Below, one piece after another: positions 48,133-59,779 of a DNA stretch of 64,000 bases. Source of the stretch: Varanus komodoensis. Taxonomy: Eukaryota; Chordata; Lepidosauria; Squamata; Varanidae. The stretch is taken from NCBI RefSeq assembly GCF_004798865.1, contig NW_025335317.1, positions 20,924,044 to 20,988,043 on the forward strand, given 5' to 3'. The first letter of the stretch is position 1; every line of letters starts with the position of its first letter. The notes below the pieces were generated by a model. It worked only from the letters and a program-made list of their open reading frames with translations. It had not been told where the DNA came from and ran no database searches. The position numbers were made by a program, and so were the translations under genes.

Positions 48133-48215
48133 CATAGAATTGTACTCTAAATGACTTTAGTCCCACTGATCTGAGTGTGAACTAAGTTCAGCTAACTTGC
48201 TTGGGATACAACCCA
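48133..48215. mobile_element. palindromic MITE-like repeat, family 2 (copy 4, short)
   Basis: ATTGTACTCTAAATGACTTT, then AGTCCCACTGATCTGAG and CTTGCTTGGGATACAACCC. Block order as in the other family 2 copies; shorter and more diverged. Confidence 0.4.
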
Positions 48216-48599
48216 GAGTAAATAAGGAAAGTTCAGGCTGAACAGTTGAAATCCTAGGGTATGTTTAAAGAAGTCTTGAAGAACCCCATTGGATTTGGGG
48301 AGTCATTTTTTCACACAATACTCTTCTGTATGTGGAATAAATTTCTACTGTTGGACATCTTTGGAGTCAAACCATTATTATCAGTTGTCAATCACTGTTA
48401 AAGAAAAAGATCTAAAGGAAGTTCTGATCATAATATTCTCAAACAGACTTTTTAAAAATAAACTAAAATCTATATCAAAATGTATTAAAACTATTTATGG
48501 TTCAGAATGTTATACATCAGCTTTTTAGTGTGACAGTGAGGGATATGTAACATGTGCCTTGTTGTATTAATGGTTGGCTTTGCTATTTTAATTGCTGGT

Positions 48600-49020
48600 G
48601 AGGGGGCTTGCACTGATGTTTAGGCATACCGGATCCCTAGAACAAGGGAATAATGACCTCATCAGTGATATCAGTGAAACAGGAGCCAAATCACGTAGAT
48701 ATGGATTGAGAAATACCTTGCTGGGACCTTAAGTCTAGCTTCCTAGCTTCCCAGGTAAGCACAGGAGTCATCAGCATTCAAATGAACCAATCAGCACCCA
48801 TGGTGGGGATTCAAACCAATGGACCTCTGTCTCTACTACGTGGTCAGCAAAGGTATAAAAGGGGACTGCACAAATGCTCTGGGTCTATTTTCCTTTTGCT
48901 TGTGATCAAACTATTTAAAAGAATAAAATCCATATTTCCCCCTCTCATTCTTGTCATGCTTGATTGGGCCAGTGCGCCAAGACAGGACTCCTGTGTCCTT
49001 CATTTGTATCACACATCCAG
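48600..49020 (+). mobile_element. probable LTR (promoter and polyadenylation region), limits unclear
   Basis: A TATA box in AGGTATAAAAGGGG (TATAAAA 48854-48860) is followed 60 bp on by AATAAA (48922-48927) and a C/T-rich U5-like stretch. CCAAT-like words (AACCAATCAG, AACCAATGG) lie upstream. This is a typical LTR promoter layout. No convincing TG...CA ends with a target duplication were found. It lies between two solo LTRs but does not resemble either by eye. Confidence 0.45.
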
Positions 49021-49299
49021 AGCCATTTTTCCCAAATGTGAATTTGCAATCTTCATCATGCTGATCCAAATCCCTTTTGTTTCTCGCATGGAAATTATTC
49101 TATCCAATAGGCTCAATTGGGCAACAACTTGTATATACACAATTGTTAGTGTGATTCCTTGTTCTGAAGGTCTACCGTTCATATTCCCACAGTCAACACC
49201 TGTTTTATTTTACAAATCTACTTGCAATAGTGAACATCTCACACTAGGACTGAAGGAAATGCACACACATACACACAGTATCCCTAAGGGTGTTGTAAG

Positions 49300-50820
49300 G
49301 GCCTTAGGGTAGGATACAAACTACCGTCCTGGAGTCCCAGTTTTGTCTGAACTTAAGAACACGTGCATGCAAGCCTTAGGCACATTCTTGCTGACTTGAC
49401 ATTTTTCATAAGCTCTGTCTCATGTGATTGTGGCAAAAAGTCTGCCTATCACACACACACAAAAATTGATCCAGTGAGCTGTGACTCTAGAATGGATTGA
49501 GTGGTAGAATAGTTAATCACAGCTTGCGGCCAATACTCAGAGGATTATGTTGCCAACAGCACAATAGTTGAATCTGAGCACATGAAAAACTTCAGCCTGA
49601 TTAGAAATTTAAAATCTAGCTATCCACATAAGATTAACTTGAATTGACCATAAGTTGGATGCTGAGCAACTTAGATTTGCTTGCAAGTCATTCCTAAAAC
49701 TCCTGCTGACTATATCCATGTTCTGAGAGTGCATATGCTATATTTCTCTATATCAGGGTTCCCAGTCTGGATTGAGGCCCTAGTGTTTGGGGGTAGGATG
49801 GGGTTTTTAAAGAGGGGAGTTCAGTGATTACTGTAAAAGTTGTAGCTGCTAGACGACAATTAGGAAGAAGACTATTTCAGCGTTCTGTACCCTGGCTTAA
49901 TGTATGGATGTGAGAATATGCTGGTTTTCCTTTCTGGAAGTTTGTTGCATCCCATATTTAAAGAAACGTCTGATATTTGGCAAATACTTGTTTAAACAAG
50001 TACAAACTGAATGGAATGATCACTGATCCATGCTAGCCAAAAACAATCGGTGCAGCAATTCTCAGCATGGAGCTAACTATGTTGTACCTGCTTGCTGTGT
50101 TCAATATGAGCTTCCTGTTAGGGAAGATGACAAAGAAGAACTAGCATCCTTAATTCAGCACCATGAACATGGTTGACTAAGCAGGGATTCAAACCCCGAC
50201 TTTTAAGAACTAAGCACTCAAAGCCATCTGCTGAAATGTCAGCCCTGCTTTTAATTTACGAGCAGGTTTCTATGGAGCTGCTTCTTTGCACAGCTGAGAA
50301 GATGCATTCTTGTATTATTCTGCTTTGGACTGCAGGTGTAGGATCACTTCATTCCTTGTGCATAGTGAAGGAATCTGTACAGTTAGAAATCTCTGTGTAT
50401 AGTGAATGAGGGAGAGGCCTGGTTTGGAACTTTCCTGTTTTCTGACTTCTTACTTCGTTCCTTTCTGTTTTTACTAGTAATTTGCATGTTATCAAAAAAG
50501 GTTAGTTTTGTTGCAAAAGACCTAATCTTAAGAGACTTAGGGTGCAGTTTTGTCACTCCCAACATCATCTGGGGGGCTACCGAATTATCCAGAGTCCCAG
50601 CTCTGAGTTCCTGCAGTCTCTGAGCCTGGACCCCAAAGGCCAAGACCCAAAGGCCAAGATGTTGGCTGGCTGAGGTCGCATCTGGGAGTGGGGAGGGAAG
50701 GGTGTGCCAGTGGTGGGTAGGGGGCAGGAGGGGGAATGCCAGTTCCTATCAGTGTCCTAGCTGCCTTCCTTCCTTGGCACTTGTCTAGGTAAAATACTCA
50801 GCATGAGATATGGCTGCAGT
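49300..50820. other. unassigned non-coding DNA
   Basis: A possible hAT-type end (TCAGGGTTCCCAGTCTGG) lies at 49754-49771. Otherwise nothing is recognised. Confidence 0.4.
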
Positions 50821-50876
50821 GGAGACTTGGTTCCATGGCACTTCCTATGCCTAGAACCACTGCACTTGGTTCTAGG

Positions 50877-51509
50877 TGTAGGAAGTGTAAAATCCGTATC
50901 TTTTAAAATGTGAATGAAGGATTGTTATTTCTCAAGAAGTGTAAAATCTGTAGCTTTTAAAACATGAATGAAGGACTGTCCTTTCTCACAGGAATGTGGT
51001 GGAGGAGGAAGGAGGTGACTAGGCGCAGCTGTGGCGGCATTGTAAAAGTAGAAACAGTATCTTCTTAAATGTAAATAGTACCTTTGTAAAATGTATATTG
51101 CGCAGAGCTTGTGGTGAAATGTAATCTGTCTGTCCTAGGAGATAAGGGAAAGAATGAGGTACCTGCACAGATTCTTTCACAGGAACGAAAGAGATGAGCT
51201 AACAACTTTTAGGGGAACTTTAAACTGTTGATGGAAAGGGAAGAAGACCAATAAAAAATGTAATTACTAGAGTTTTACCATATAAGGTGCACCAGAAGAT
51301 TGTACGCTTGAGAATAGCCAGCCAATGGCAAAACGAGAGTAGAGTTGAGCGGTGGGAAAAAGAAGATGTATAAAATCTCTTGAAAACTGTAAAAGAACAC
51401 TCTTTGTTTCTCAGGCCACTGAGACATTGAGTCAGCCTTTGCAAACGCTTTTTGGATTAAACGGCTTGTATCTACCTGGATCCTGTCTCAAGGAGTTCTA
51501 AATCTCACA
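50877..51509 (+). mobile_element. solo LTR, 633 bp, with 4-bp target duplication
   Basis: It starts TGTAGGAAGTGTAAAATCC and ends AAATCTCACA (TG...CA). Flanks are TAGG at 50873-50876 and TAGG at 51510-51513. A TATA box TATAAAA lies at 51369-51375 and an ATTAAA polyadenylation signal at 51456-51461. The call is strengthened because removing the LTR and one TAGG restores a palindrome. A 4-bp duplication suggests a class I endogenous retrovirus. It differs by eye from the LTR at 47486. Its 5' part carries a 54-bp tandem duplication (50883-50990). A fossil. Confidence 0.8.
50883..50990. repeat. 54-bp tandem duplication inside the LTR
   Basis: Two copies starting AAGTGTAAAATC (50883 and 50937) share GTGAATGAAGG/ATGAATGAAGG and TTTCTCA at the same spacing, with several differences. 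The duplication is moderately old and may be a U3 enhancer-type repeat. Confidence 0.8.
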
Positions 51510-51541
51510 TAGGCATAGGAAGTACATAATCCTCCAAGTCT

Positions 51542-53020
51542 GGAGGAGTACAATTGCCCATAACCCTCTGAGTTCATCCAGGAGGACCGCAAGGGCTAGG
51601 ATTTAATCTGCCCTCCTTGTGTCCTGCAAAACACATTGACTTTGCTTTCAGGGATTGAACCCCCCTGCCCCCTTCACAAACATGAGAGGCTAGGCTGAGG
51701 CACCCCCAGGAGTTTTTGGAAGCGTGCAGGGCCTTGCCCCTCCCTTTCTCCCTGCTCTCCCAACATCAGTTCTGAAGACAGTCTTCTGTTTGGAGTCCAC
51801 CTGGCTTGAAAAGAACTGCACCAACAGCAAGGGCAGCTGGGGGGCCCCCTGGCATTGGAGGTCCAGGTTTGACCTACCCTATGAACCCACAGACAATATC
51901 ATAGGACTGTGCCCATAGCTTGCTTCATAATCAACATATACATTGCCACTAACTCATCCGGAGTATATCTGTTCTGGTATGGAATAAAAGAAGTAGAGTC
52001 ATTTGGAAAGTCATGATCAGTTATATATTTCCTTCCCATAACCATTTGTAGCTTGTAATTTTGTACTCTATGCAGGCAGGTGTTGCATGGAGAAACAAAT
52101 GTATAGCTTCATCTTCTGTTTGCATGAACTAGGACAACATCTTTTGGTGTAATTTGTCCTTTGACTTTATTTGCATATAGCCGTTCAATTTTGTGTGCAT
52201 GTGAGAGTATGCGTGTTGTATGGTAATGGCTAGTTATTATAAAGAAGAATGAATATTGGTATTCAAAAGCTGATGCAGATGCATGTGTATTATTTTTTTA
52301 GTAATTAAGGCAAAGCAGATGGTATGTTTGCAGCATTTTAAAATTTTGCTCCATTTTATTTTGATTCATTAATGGTGACCATAAAATGGTACAACGCAGC
52401 ACCGAAATCAAAACACCAAACGTGAAAAGTCAATGATAAACAGTGCTTATATTACCCTAACCCATAAAAATTAACTAGTAAACATAGAAAACATAACTGT
52501 CAAATTATTTATAGAGCTTCCCTTCACATAAATATTTCTGAACATTGGCTGTATATAACAGGTGCGGTTGTCAATAAGCCTCTGTGAATCATGGCACTTA
52601 GAGATAAAAAGGAATCATTCAAACTCAGAAGAGTTGGCAGTAGAAAATGGCTAAGAAAGGAATGGAAAGCTCTTGAAGGTTTTTTTTTTACTTTAAGTTG
52701 TGCAGAATTGACCTCCATAAATGGAATTGCTCCTTGCATTAAAATGACCCAACTGACAAAATTTCTTACAGTGAAGTCCTATTGTCTCAATGTTGATGGG
52801 AGAAGCTCCAGTGTGGGAAGCTGCTGGTGGCATTTATTTCAGCACTGGCACTATCTGAAAGTCCCCAAACAGGGTGTTCTGTGGGTGACAAGGAGCGCTT
52901 TTTGAATCTGTTAAATTTGAACCCATCCAATCAGAAGGAGTAAAAAGAAGTCCCAAGTGCCTATCGAAAACATTTACTCTTGGCCAGCATGAGAGGGATC
53001 CAAACCAACTCCGTCCCTGT
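51542..53020. other. unassigned non-coding DNA
   Basis: No gene or repeat is recognised. Confidence 0.5.
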
Positions 53021-53026
53021 AGACCA

Positions 53027-53290
53027 GCACTCCCCAAACTTTTTGTGTTGGTGGGCACCTCTGCAATACTGGAAAGGTGCCATGAGCATTCTCACAAATG
53101 TTTTCAATGGGGGAGAGTGCCATATATAAAATGGCTGCCATGATGGGCATGGCCTTTCAGAAAACACCAGTTTCCTGGAAAACCAGCTGGTAAAACAAAC
53201 AAAGAAAAGTAACTTCTCCAAGAATCTGAGGATAAGGCAGAGGTGGGGTCTGAGTTCCAAACACCAAACCAGAGAAAGATGGTGCTAAGG
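53027..53290. mobile_element. hAT-like non-autonomous element
   Basis: ACCAGCACTCCCCAAACTTT, then GTTGGTGGGCACCTCTGC, AAAATGGCTGCCATGATGGG and GAAAACACCAGTTTCCTGG. Same block order as 40483-40640 and more complete. No transposase is present. The right end is not defined. Confidence 0.45.
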
Positions 53291-53621
53291 GCAGAGCTTC
53301 AGCTTAACGGGCAACAACAAGGACACCATGTTGAAGATGAAAGATGAACCCAATTGAGGCTCATCAGCTATGGAGTCCCTGGAGATGGGGTAGATCATTT
53401 CTGTCATTGTTTCCAATGATGGAAAAATGGTCGATGCCAAGAACTATCAGGCCTAAGAACCTAGTAAAACTGGTGCTCCCTCACACATCCATTTCTCACT
53501 GGCCAGAGCAAGCTGGGAGGGCTGGAGAAGAAGCAGTAGATGCACCTTGTCTCTCTCCACTTTGTATGTCATTATCAATGTCACATGCAAAGCAGTTTAA
53601 CTGCATATAGAGTCTATTTGT

Positions 53622-53693
53622 TGTAAGCCGCCCCGAGGCTTCGGCGAATGGGGCGGCATAAAAATGTTTTAATAAATAAATAAATAAATAAAT
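53622..53693 (+). mobile_element. tail-only LINE/SINE copy with 3' stem-loop (copy B)
   Basis: Identical to 43987-44064 through the GCCGCCCC...GGGGCGGC stem-loop and the AAAATGTTTTAATAAATAAA stretch. It starts at the same nucleotide (TGTAAGCC) and is followed by (TAAA)n. Flanking TATTT words (left 53616, right near 53691) could be a short target duplication. Confidence 0.75.
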
Positions 53694-53810
53694 ATTTCCA
53701 CCCCCAGCATGGAATTCATGTATTTTGAGTGCTGCTCATTCAACTGGGCCTCCCGTCTCTGCCAACCCCTTCCATCGCGTTTAGTGCAGGAGGAGCTGCT
53801 CTGTGTCTGA

Positions 53811-54119
53811 GAATTCCTCATCCTCAGACAGCCCTTCCACTGGCTGTACATCTTGGTTATTCCCAGAAACTGTCTGGCTCAGTGAAGCATCTGGCTTTGA
53901 GCTAACCACCTCTGTCCCTTTCATCTCAGAATCTTGACCTAGTGCATCCTCCACAATCACACTGTAAATTGCTTCATCTTCTGATTCCGAACTGCCTGAG
54001 ATGCAGCCAGCAGTCTGTGAGGACGATTGCCCCAAGTGGCCAACCTTCTCACTCCCACCATGAGGTTCTTTCCTTTGCACCCATAGGAAAGAATAGGGAA
54101 AGGATGCGATTTTGCTCAT
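53811..54119 (-). other. acidic Ser/Glu-rich open frame, unassigned
   Basis: A minus-strand frame of 112 codons (54119-53781) includes CISGSSESEDEAIYSVIVED and VEGLSEDEEFSDTEQLLLH. This kind of acidic stretch recalls frames found in some LTR-element remnants, and the frame at 4687. No domain is recognised. It may be an LTR-element scrap. Confidence 0.3.
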
Positions 54120-54904
54120 GAGAGTTGCTAAGGTGTGTGATGGGACTGGGAAGATGGAGAGGGGAGCATGGAACCATGCTGCCTGGCAACCACAGGATTA
54201 TCTGATAGTTCAATTCAAGAAAAAAACCTGTAAGCCATAGGAACCACTCTGGGTTGTTTGCTCTGTCATTTTCTTAGTTCCAATCAACTCACTGGCTTCT
54301 TGTCTTTTTTAAGTGATGCCTGTTTCTCAGTGATACTTTGCCCTTTGGGTACTGATTGACAGTTTCCTTATGGTACAGCCCTTCTTGTCTCATTTTTGGC
54401 TTGGTAATTTGACCTCCTGACAACTGACATAGGGACCCTTTGACTATTGGAATTTTATGATTACGTTCTGGAACAGGATGCAGTGTCAAATAGGAGGTCA
54501 CTTGCCCTCCTATTCCAAAATCATTTCCTATTCTTGGTCTAAGAGACCAAATGTATCTGGGGTGTTCTAAGTCAAAGGATGATGTTAATGGATGGCTTCC
54601 AAACAAATCTAGTAAATAATATTAACCTGATGTCTTCTATATGATCCATGCCCTGAAGAACCACTGCCAGTCAGAGGAGGCATTGCCAGGTTAGATGGAC
54701 TAAAAATATCTGACCTGATAAAGGACAGCTTTGTACCCTTAAAAAAATTATTTAGTACTTTTTATCCCATCTTTTCCCCATAACAACACTGAACATGGGG
54801 GATTCAGGGCATTACAAATCCAGACGCTGATGAGACCTAGATTTGCTTAGCTACATCGTGGTGGGCATATTTCATGACCTTGCTTTATGCCCAATGGGGT
54901 TACT

Positions 54905-55027
54905 TCTATTTCCATACTGCTTGGGCTGCAATCCCTACCAGTTCTAGCCAGCATGGCCAATAGTCAGAAATGCTTGGAATTGGAGTCCATAATATTTGGC
55001 TGGTATCAAGTTGGAAAGACTGAGCTA
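54905..55027. mobile_element. palindromic MITE-like repeat, family 1 (copy 4)
   Basis: GGGCTGCAATCCCTACCAGT, TAGCCAGCATGGCCAATAGT, GGAATTGGAGTCCATAATAT, then TATCAAGTTGGAAAGACTG. Same order as the other family 1 copies (ACTACAACTCCCA... GCCAGCATGGCCAATGG... GGAGTTGTAGTCC... AGGTTGGGGAAGGCTG). Confidence 0.6.
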
Positions 55028-55029
55028 AT

Positions 55030-56425
55030 TAGTATTGAACTAATCACCATATTGCTTTCATTCCTTCTTTGTAGCAGGAACAAGGGTGTAGTTTAGTTAA
55101 CTTTTGTGTATGGGGAAAAAGATTAAAGGCATGAGATTCCTTTTCTCTCCACTGTTTTTCCTGAGTTCAAGCTGATTAAATACTGGGAAAATCTGCATAG
55201 TTAAATCTGACAGAGACTTCAGGATCTTGTCCATGCTGTTTTATTGTCACAGTTTTGCAAAAAGGGTGATTTATTGAACTTTATATCTGTACTTGTTATG
55301 GTGCAAATAGATGGTTGATTAAATTGATTAGTTTTATATTTGTGAGTAAGGGAATGATGCCATAATACACAAGCAGCTGTACCTTTTAACAAGTGAAGAT
55401 GGATGTCTTATTGTTATTTATACAACAGCAGAATTTAAAATGCAAAAAAAGAAGGAAAAAGCTGCCAGACAAATGCTGACAATGTACAATGTTCCATGGC
55501 AAACTGAATCAACAGGTGTAGGTCACATAGTCACACCGTTTTAATAAATATCCACCAGTCCTTTGGTTTGAGGATAACTGAGCATTACAAGGACAAAATG
55601 CTCTGGTATTTGTCAATAGGGTGGCTGTTCACATATTACCAAAAAAGGGCACAAAACAGCACAGTATTTGCAAATGTTACTATATATGTATAGCGGAAAC
55701 TAGAGAAATACTTAGTATAGTTTAGAGAGAAGTACAGAGCATCTCACCATGGGGTAAAACACTGTGACCACAGTGTCTGTGTGCCTTGCTTGGTTGGTGC
55801 TAACTGTTGTCTGTGTGCTAACTTTTCAAGTCCCATTACCCCTTTTACATTCAGTTCTTTATTTTTAAAATGGACCCAGACTGGGCAGCTCTTCAAACAG
55901 ACAACTGTCTTTTGATAGCTGTTCAAATAGAGGACTGGTCTCTGTAAAGCAGGACACCTAGCCATCTTATTAATCAAAAGGTTATTCTCCTGTATAGAGT
56001 CAGACCTGTCTCTCCCTGGGGATTGTTGTCTCTTTGTATATTGTTATGTGAATAGGCATGCTGACAAAGTTCAAATTGTACCCTGAATTTTGAGGTTCCA
56101 AATTATTTGGCTTGTTTGCAGAGTGGCATCAATGTTTTAATGATTGGTTATTCTTCCATTTTTGACTGACATACGTTTTCAGATAGCTGTCCATACAACA
56201 TTTGTTCATCCATATTTTCCTTTTCCATGTCTTGTTTTCTTATATGCTACTGCTGGCATTGATTAAATCACAGCACAAAAAAGAAACTTTGCATTATTGC
56301 ACATCTGATTTAGGAAACCTTCTGTGACTAAATCAATGCACACCCATGAAGAAATTCCAAAATCAATTCTAGAAATTCTCTGAGATAAACTGGAAGATAC
56401 ATGATGTAGAAGCAAGGGCAGAGCA
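55030..56425. other. unassigned non-coding DNA
   Basis: No gene or repeat is recognised. Confidence 0.5.
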
Positions 56426-56426
56426 G

Positions 56427-56451
56427 ACCACCACCACCACCACCACCACCA
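56427..56451. repeat. (ACC)n microsatellite
   Basis: About eight ACC units; produces a poly-Trp stretch in a minus-strand frame. Confidence 0.95.
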
Positions 56452-56963
56452 AGAAAAACTACTAAAGACAAGAGGAAAACTCCTGCATCCCTTTGTATGA
56501 CTAAGCAAATGTGTTAAACTGTATTAAATATTTGAATTGGAGATATTCCTTACAGGAGCTAGACAGACAGGTATTGCAAAAGGACCCAATCAAAAACAAC
56601 AATCCAGTTTGCATTTAACACCAATTTGTTGATTATTTAATCCGCAAATTGGTTGAAGTGAATAGATACATTGCATCTGGTGTGCTCCACACATCTGCCT
56701 TCAGTAAACAAGCTATGATCTCTCCATTTGTAAGTGCAAGTATGATATCTGAACCCTGACACTCTGGGTTGTCTAAAGGTTAAACAAGGTTACTCCAACA
56801 ACAAGTTGTAGGTTAACCCCTGAACTATCCAGAGTGTTTGGGTTCAGATATGATACTTACAACCTATGAATGAGACAGTTGTAGGCTGTTTACTTTGCTT
56901 CCACTAGTGTCCAACAACCAGTAAGTTTAACAGCTCATAGGCTGTTATGATGTGTGGTCGGAC

Positions 56964-56995
56964 TTCCTCCCTCCCTCCCTCCCTCCCTCCCTCCC

Positions 56996-57051
<56 letters not shown>

Positions 57052-57053
57052 TC
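56964..57053. repeat. (CTCC)n/(TTTC)n compound microsatellite
   Basis: About 90 bp of pure pyrimidine on the plus strand: CCCT units, then CTTT units. Confidence 0.95.
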
Positions 57054-57615
57054 ATGGAACACTAAGACAACACAAAGAACTGTAAGTATTCCAGACATGC
57101 AGGCATTGGCTACGTAGCATTCAGCTAACTGCAGATGAGTTGGCTTGCAATGCTCAACTAGCCTGCAGCTAAAACACTGCACAAACTTGGAACAAACATT
57201 TAAACTAGATTCTGCAATACCAAAGGAGATAAGGGAGAAGAGCATAATAGTTTGGGTTAGAAGCCTTCACCTAGCTCTGAGAAGGAAAATTCCACTCGTG
57301 CAAAGATCCTTTCCACGTGTGAATCCCTCCTTTCAAAGGTGGAAGCTGCTTTAAAACCGTGTAAACCTTTGGCAGACTTGTCCTTATGTGCGTGCCGCAA
57401 CTAATGAAACTGCAAGGCAGTATATCAGTGGAGCTGCACTTAGCAAAATGACCAATGATCCATTTGCTACCCTGTCTAAGGATCAAGCCACTGGGCTTAT
57501 TCTGCTGCCATTGATGTCACCAGTCACTCTCATTCATTCTCTCTTCATGAATTCTTAGACCTCATTATAATGCCATTTTTGAACCTTGCCCTTACGTTTC
57601 TGTCAAATATCTCTT
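57054..57615. other. unassigned non-coding DNA
   Basis: No gene or repeat is recognised. Confidence 0.5.
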
Positions 57616-57619
57616 TCTT

Positions 57620-57725
57620 GTCCATCCCCTTTTGTTGATGTCCTCTAAGGCCCAGTTCTAGGCTGTCTTCTCTATGTTTTTACATTCAGGTCATCAGTTA
57701 CCACATGATGGCCCACTTGAAACTG
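57620..57725 (+). mobile_element. possible L2-clade reverse transcriptase scrap
   Basis: The plus strand reads GPVLGCLLYVFTFRS, similar to the L2/CR1 block PQGSVLGPLLFNIYM that follows the catalytic strand. It is followed by a CACATGATGGCCC stretch where L2 copies often have similar DNA. Only about 100 bp, so tentative. Confidence 0.35.
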
Positions 57726-57779
57726 TATTTAACAGAGGCTGCCTAGTCCAGGGGTGGTGGTGAACTGTAATGGCTTTAC

Positions 57780-59640
57780 AGCGGTGACCTATAGGCTCTC
57801 TTCATTTCCTCATAGACACAATCACTCTTCATGGTGTCATTACCTAGCTGTCCCCAAGGTCATTTGGGGATCGTGACTGCCTTTGAGGGAATCTTCTTGT
57901 GCAGCAGAATGTACTTAGAAGCCCCAGACCAATCTCTGAGTTGAGAATGGAGTAATCTTAAAAATAGGTAGTGGGCTCTGACTGACCCACAGTATGAGTG
58001 TCGTATATTGTGACTTCAGTTTCTGTAAAAACAATGCAGCACTTCTCTTGATATTTGCTTTTCGCTGCTCTCCTACAGCTGGATCTTTCTTTAGTATTAA
58101 ATCAGATGTAACCTTACGTCTTAAATTACACTGGGTTAATGATCCAGCAACAAATGTACTCTTTTCTCTCCTCAGGAAGCTCTTACTTAATTGAAGGTTT
58201 CTAAACAGGTTTTGCTAAGCCCTGAATTAATGCTGCACGTGGCTGTTCCATCCATTTTGTGTTGTTTTTTTCTTTTGTTTTGCACAGCCTTTCCCACTCC
58301 ATATTGCTGGCCTTAAGAATTATAGAGGATGGTAGCACCTCATAATTCTGCTGCCTTGTGGCGTTCTGTCTGATCCTGCTGCATCCGTAAACCAGTGATG
58401 AGTGGTGAGTGAAAAATTCTCCTACAGTCAACAATACATTAACTCAGTGCTGAATATCCATAACCCATCAAATGCAGCACGGTTTATGGACTGTTATGCT
58501 AATATTTGGACAGGTCTTCCAGGGCATCCCTTGGCTTTCAGTCCCTGAGCATGCATCAGGCACACCTCTTGACTACCAAGCTCCAGTGCTACCATCTGCT
58601 TAAGTACAACAGTGGACCAGCCCTCCCAGAAGAATTTGTCTACGGAACGATGCAACAATGAACATTATGTTTTGCCACATGATTACTGCAACATAGCACA
58701 GTGTTATTGTATGCAGCATCTTTCATGAAAAATTGTATTCCTGGTGTTCCCTTCAATTAATAATGGACTGTGGTGGAGATGAATAATGCACAATAACAGA
58801 AAGTGAGAGTAAGTCAGAGCCATTGTAGAACAACAGAAAGCAGTAAATTAAGAGTATTTATTCAGTTTGGGGAGAGTGAGTGTGTGATCTAGTTTTATAT
58901 CTTACTTTTAGCTTGCAAGGCATCCTTGAAGAATAGAACTTGGAAGGTACAGCATGCCTCGGATTCTGAATTATATCCAGATGCTACAGAGTTTTACATC
59001 TCTGCAGCCAAAACTGTTCTTCAGTGGAGTGTGGTTTTCATGCTGCAAACAGGGGCAAGAAAACACAGACCACAGAGATTAAGAGGGTTTTTTCCCTTAA
59101 AAAATTAAAAATGAGTTTCAAATGCATGTCTCAGTATTTATAGCCCCTTGCTTTATAAAGCACTGTTGTGTCCTGCAGTTATAACCACACATTTTTTAAA
59201 CTGCCCTGCATCCTCAAGCTTCCATTTTGTATGTAGGCAACAGGGTGTCCATGGGAACAATTGTGCCTCTAGTTCCTTTCTTGGTATCTACTGGGGAGCT
59301 CTCTTCCTCCCACTTAAATCACTGACCTTCTTTTTACTTACCAGAAGCTGGGAGCACTTCTGGTGGGCCTTCAGCCTTTGTCACCTTCGTTTCCCCTGAA
59401 TGCTCCTATGCCACTTGTTGGACTCAGAAATGTATATGTTATCCCAGTATAACATACACTGATGTTTTCCTCTGTACTGAACGCAACCACCAAAAACGTA
59501 AGAGGGGAAAAGGAAGGAGGAATCCTGCCACTTCAGGACATATTTTTTTCTGACAAACTGGTTGGCTGGGGGGAACCTAGAAGGAACAAAAAGGAACTGG
59601 GGAGAGAAATTGCAGGAAGACAAGATGTGCAGCAGTAAGC
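57780..59640. other. unassigned non-coding DNA
   Basis: No gene or repeat is recognised. Confidence 0.5.
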
Positions 59641-59647
59641 CAAATTC

Positions 59648-59672
59648 TTTCTTTCTTTTTTTTTTTTTTTTT
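59648..59672. repeat. poly-T tract
   Basis: TTTCTTTC then about 20 T; possibly the inverted tail of an unrecognised retrocopy. Confidence 0.85.
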
Positions 59673-59779
59673 TGGAGGGGAGTGGGGGAATTGGGTAGAA
59701 AACCAGCAGGTAGAAGGGTGGAGAGAGCAGCAGGAAACCACTGTGGATTGGAGGAGTTAGTTGGAACAACCTGAAGGAC

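Larger units (their letters stand above)
50823..51541. repeat. palindrome (about 37-bp arms, 7-nt spacer) split by a solo LTR
   Basis: The left arm 50823-50859 ends ACTTCCTATGCCTAGAACCA. The right arm starts TGGTTCTAGG at 50867-50876 and resumes after the LTR as CATAGGAAGTACATAATCC to 51541. Without the LTR the inner 20 bp of the arms pair exactly. The outer AGACTTGG/CCAAGTCT also pair, with a less matched stretch between. Probably the core of a short palindromic DNA element. Confidence 0.7.

Noticed and set aside
48782-49312. 176-codon plus-strand frame
   Set aside because: Its start lies across an LTR-like promoter (TATAAAAGG, then AATAAAA) and the rest has no family features.
56263-56508. 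Frame with a poly-Trp stretch
   Set aside because: Produced by the (ACC)n repeat read on the minus strand.
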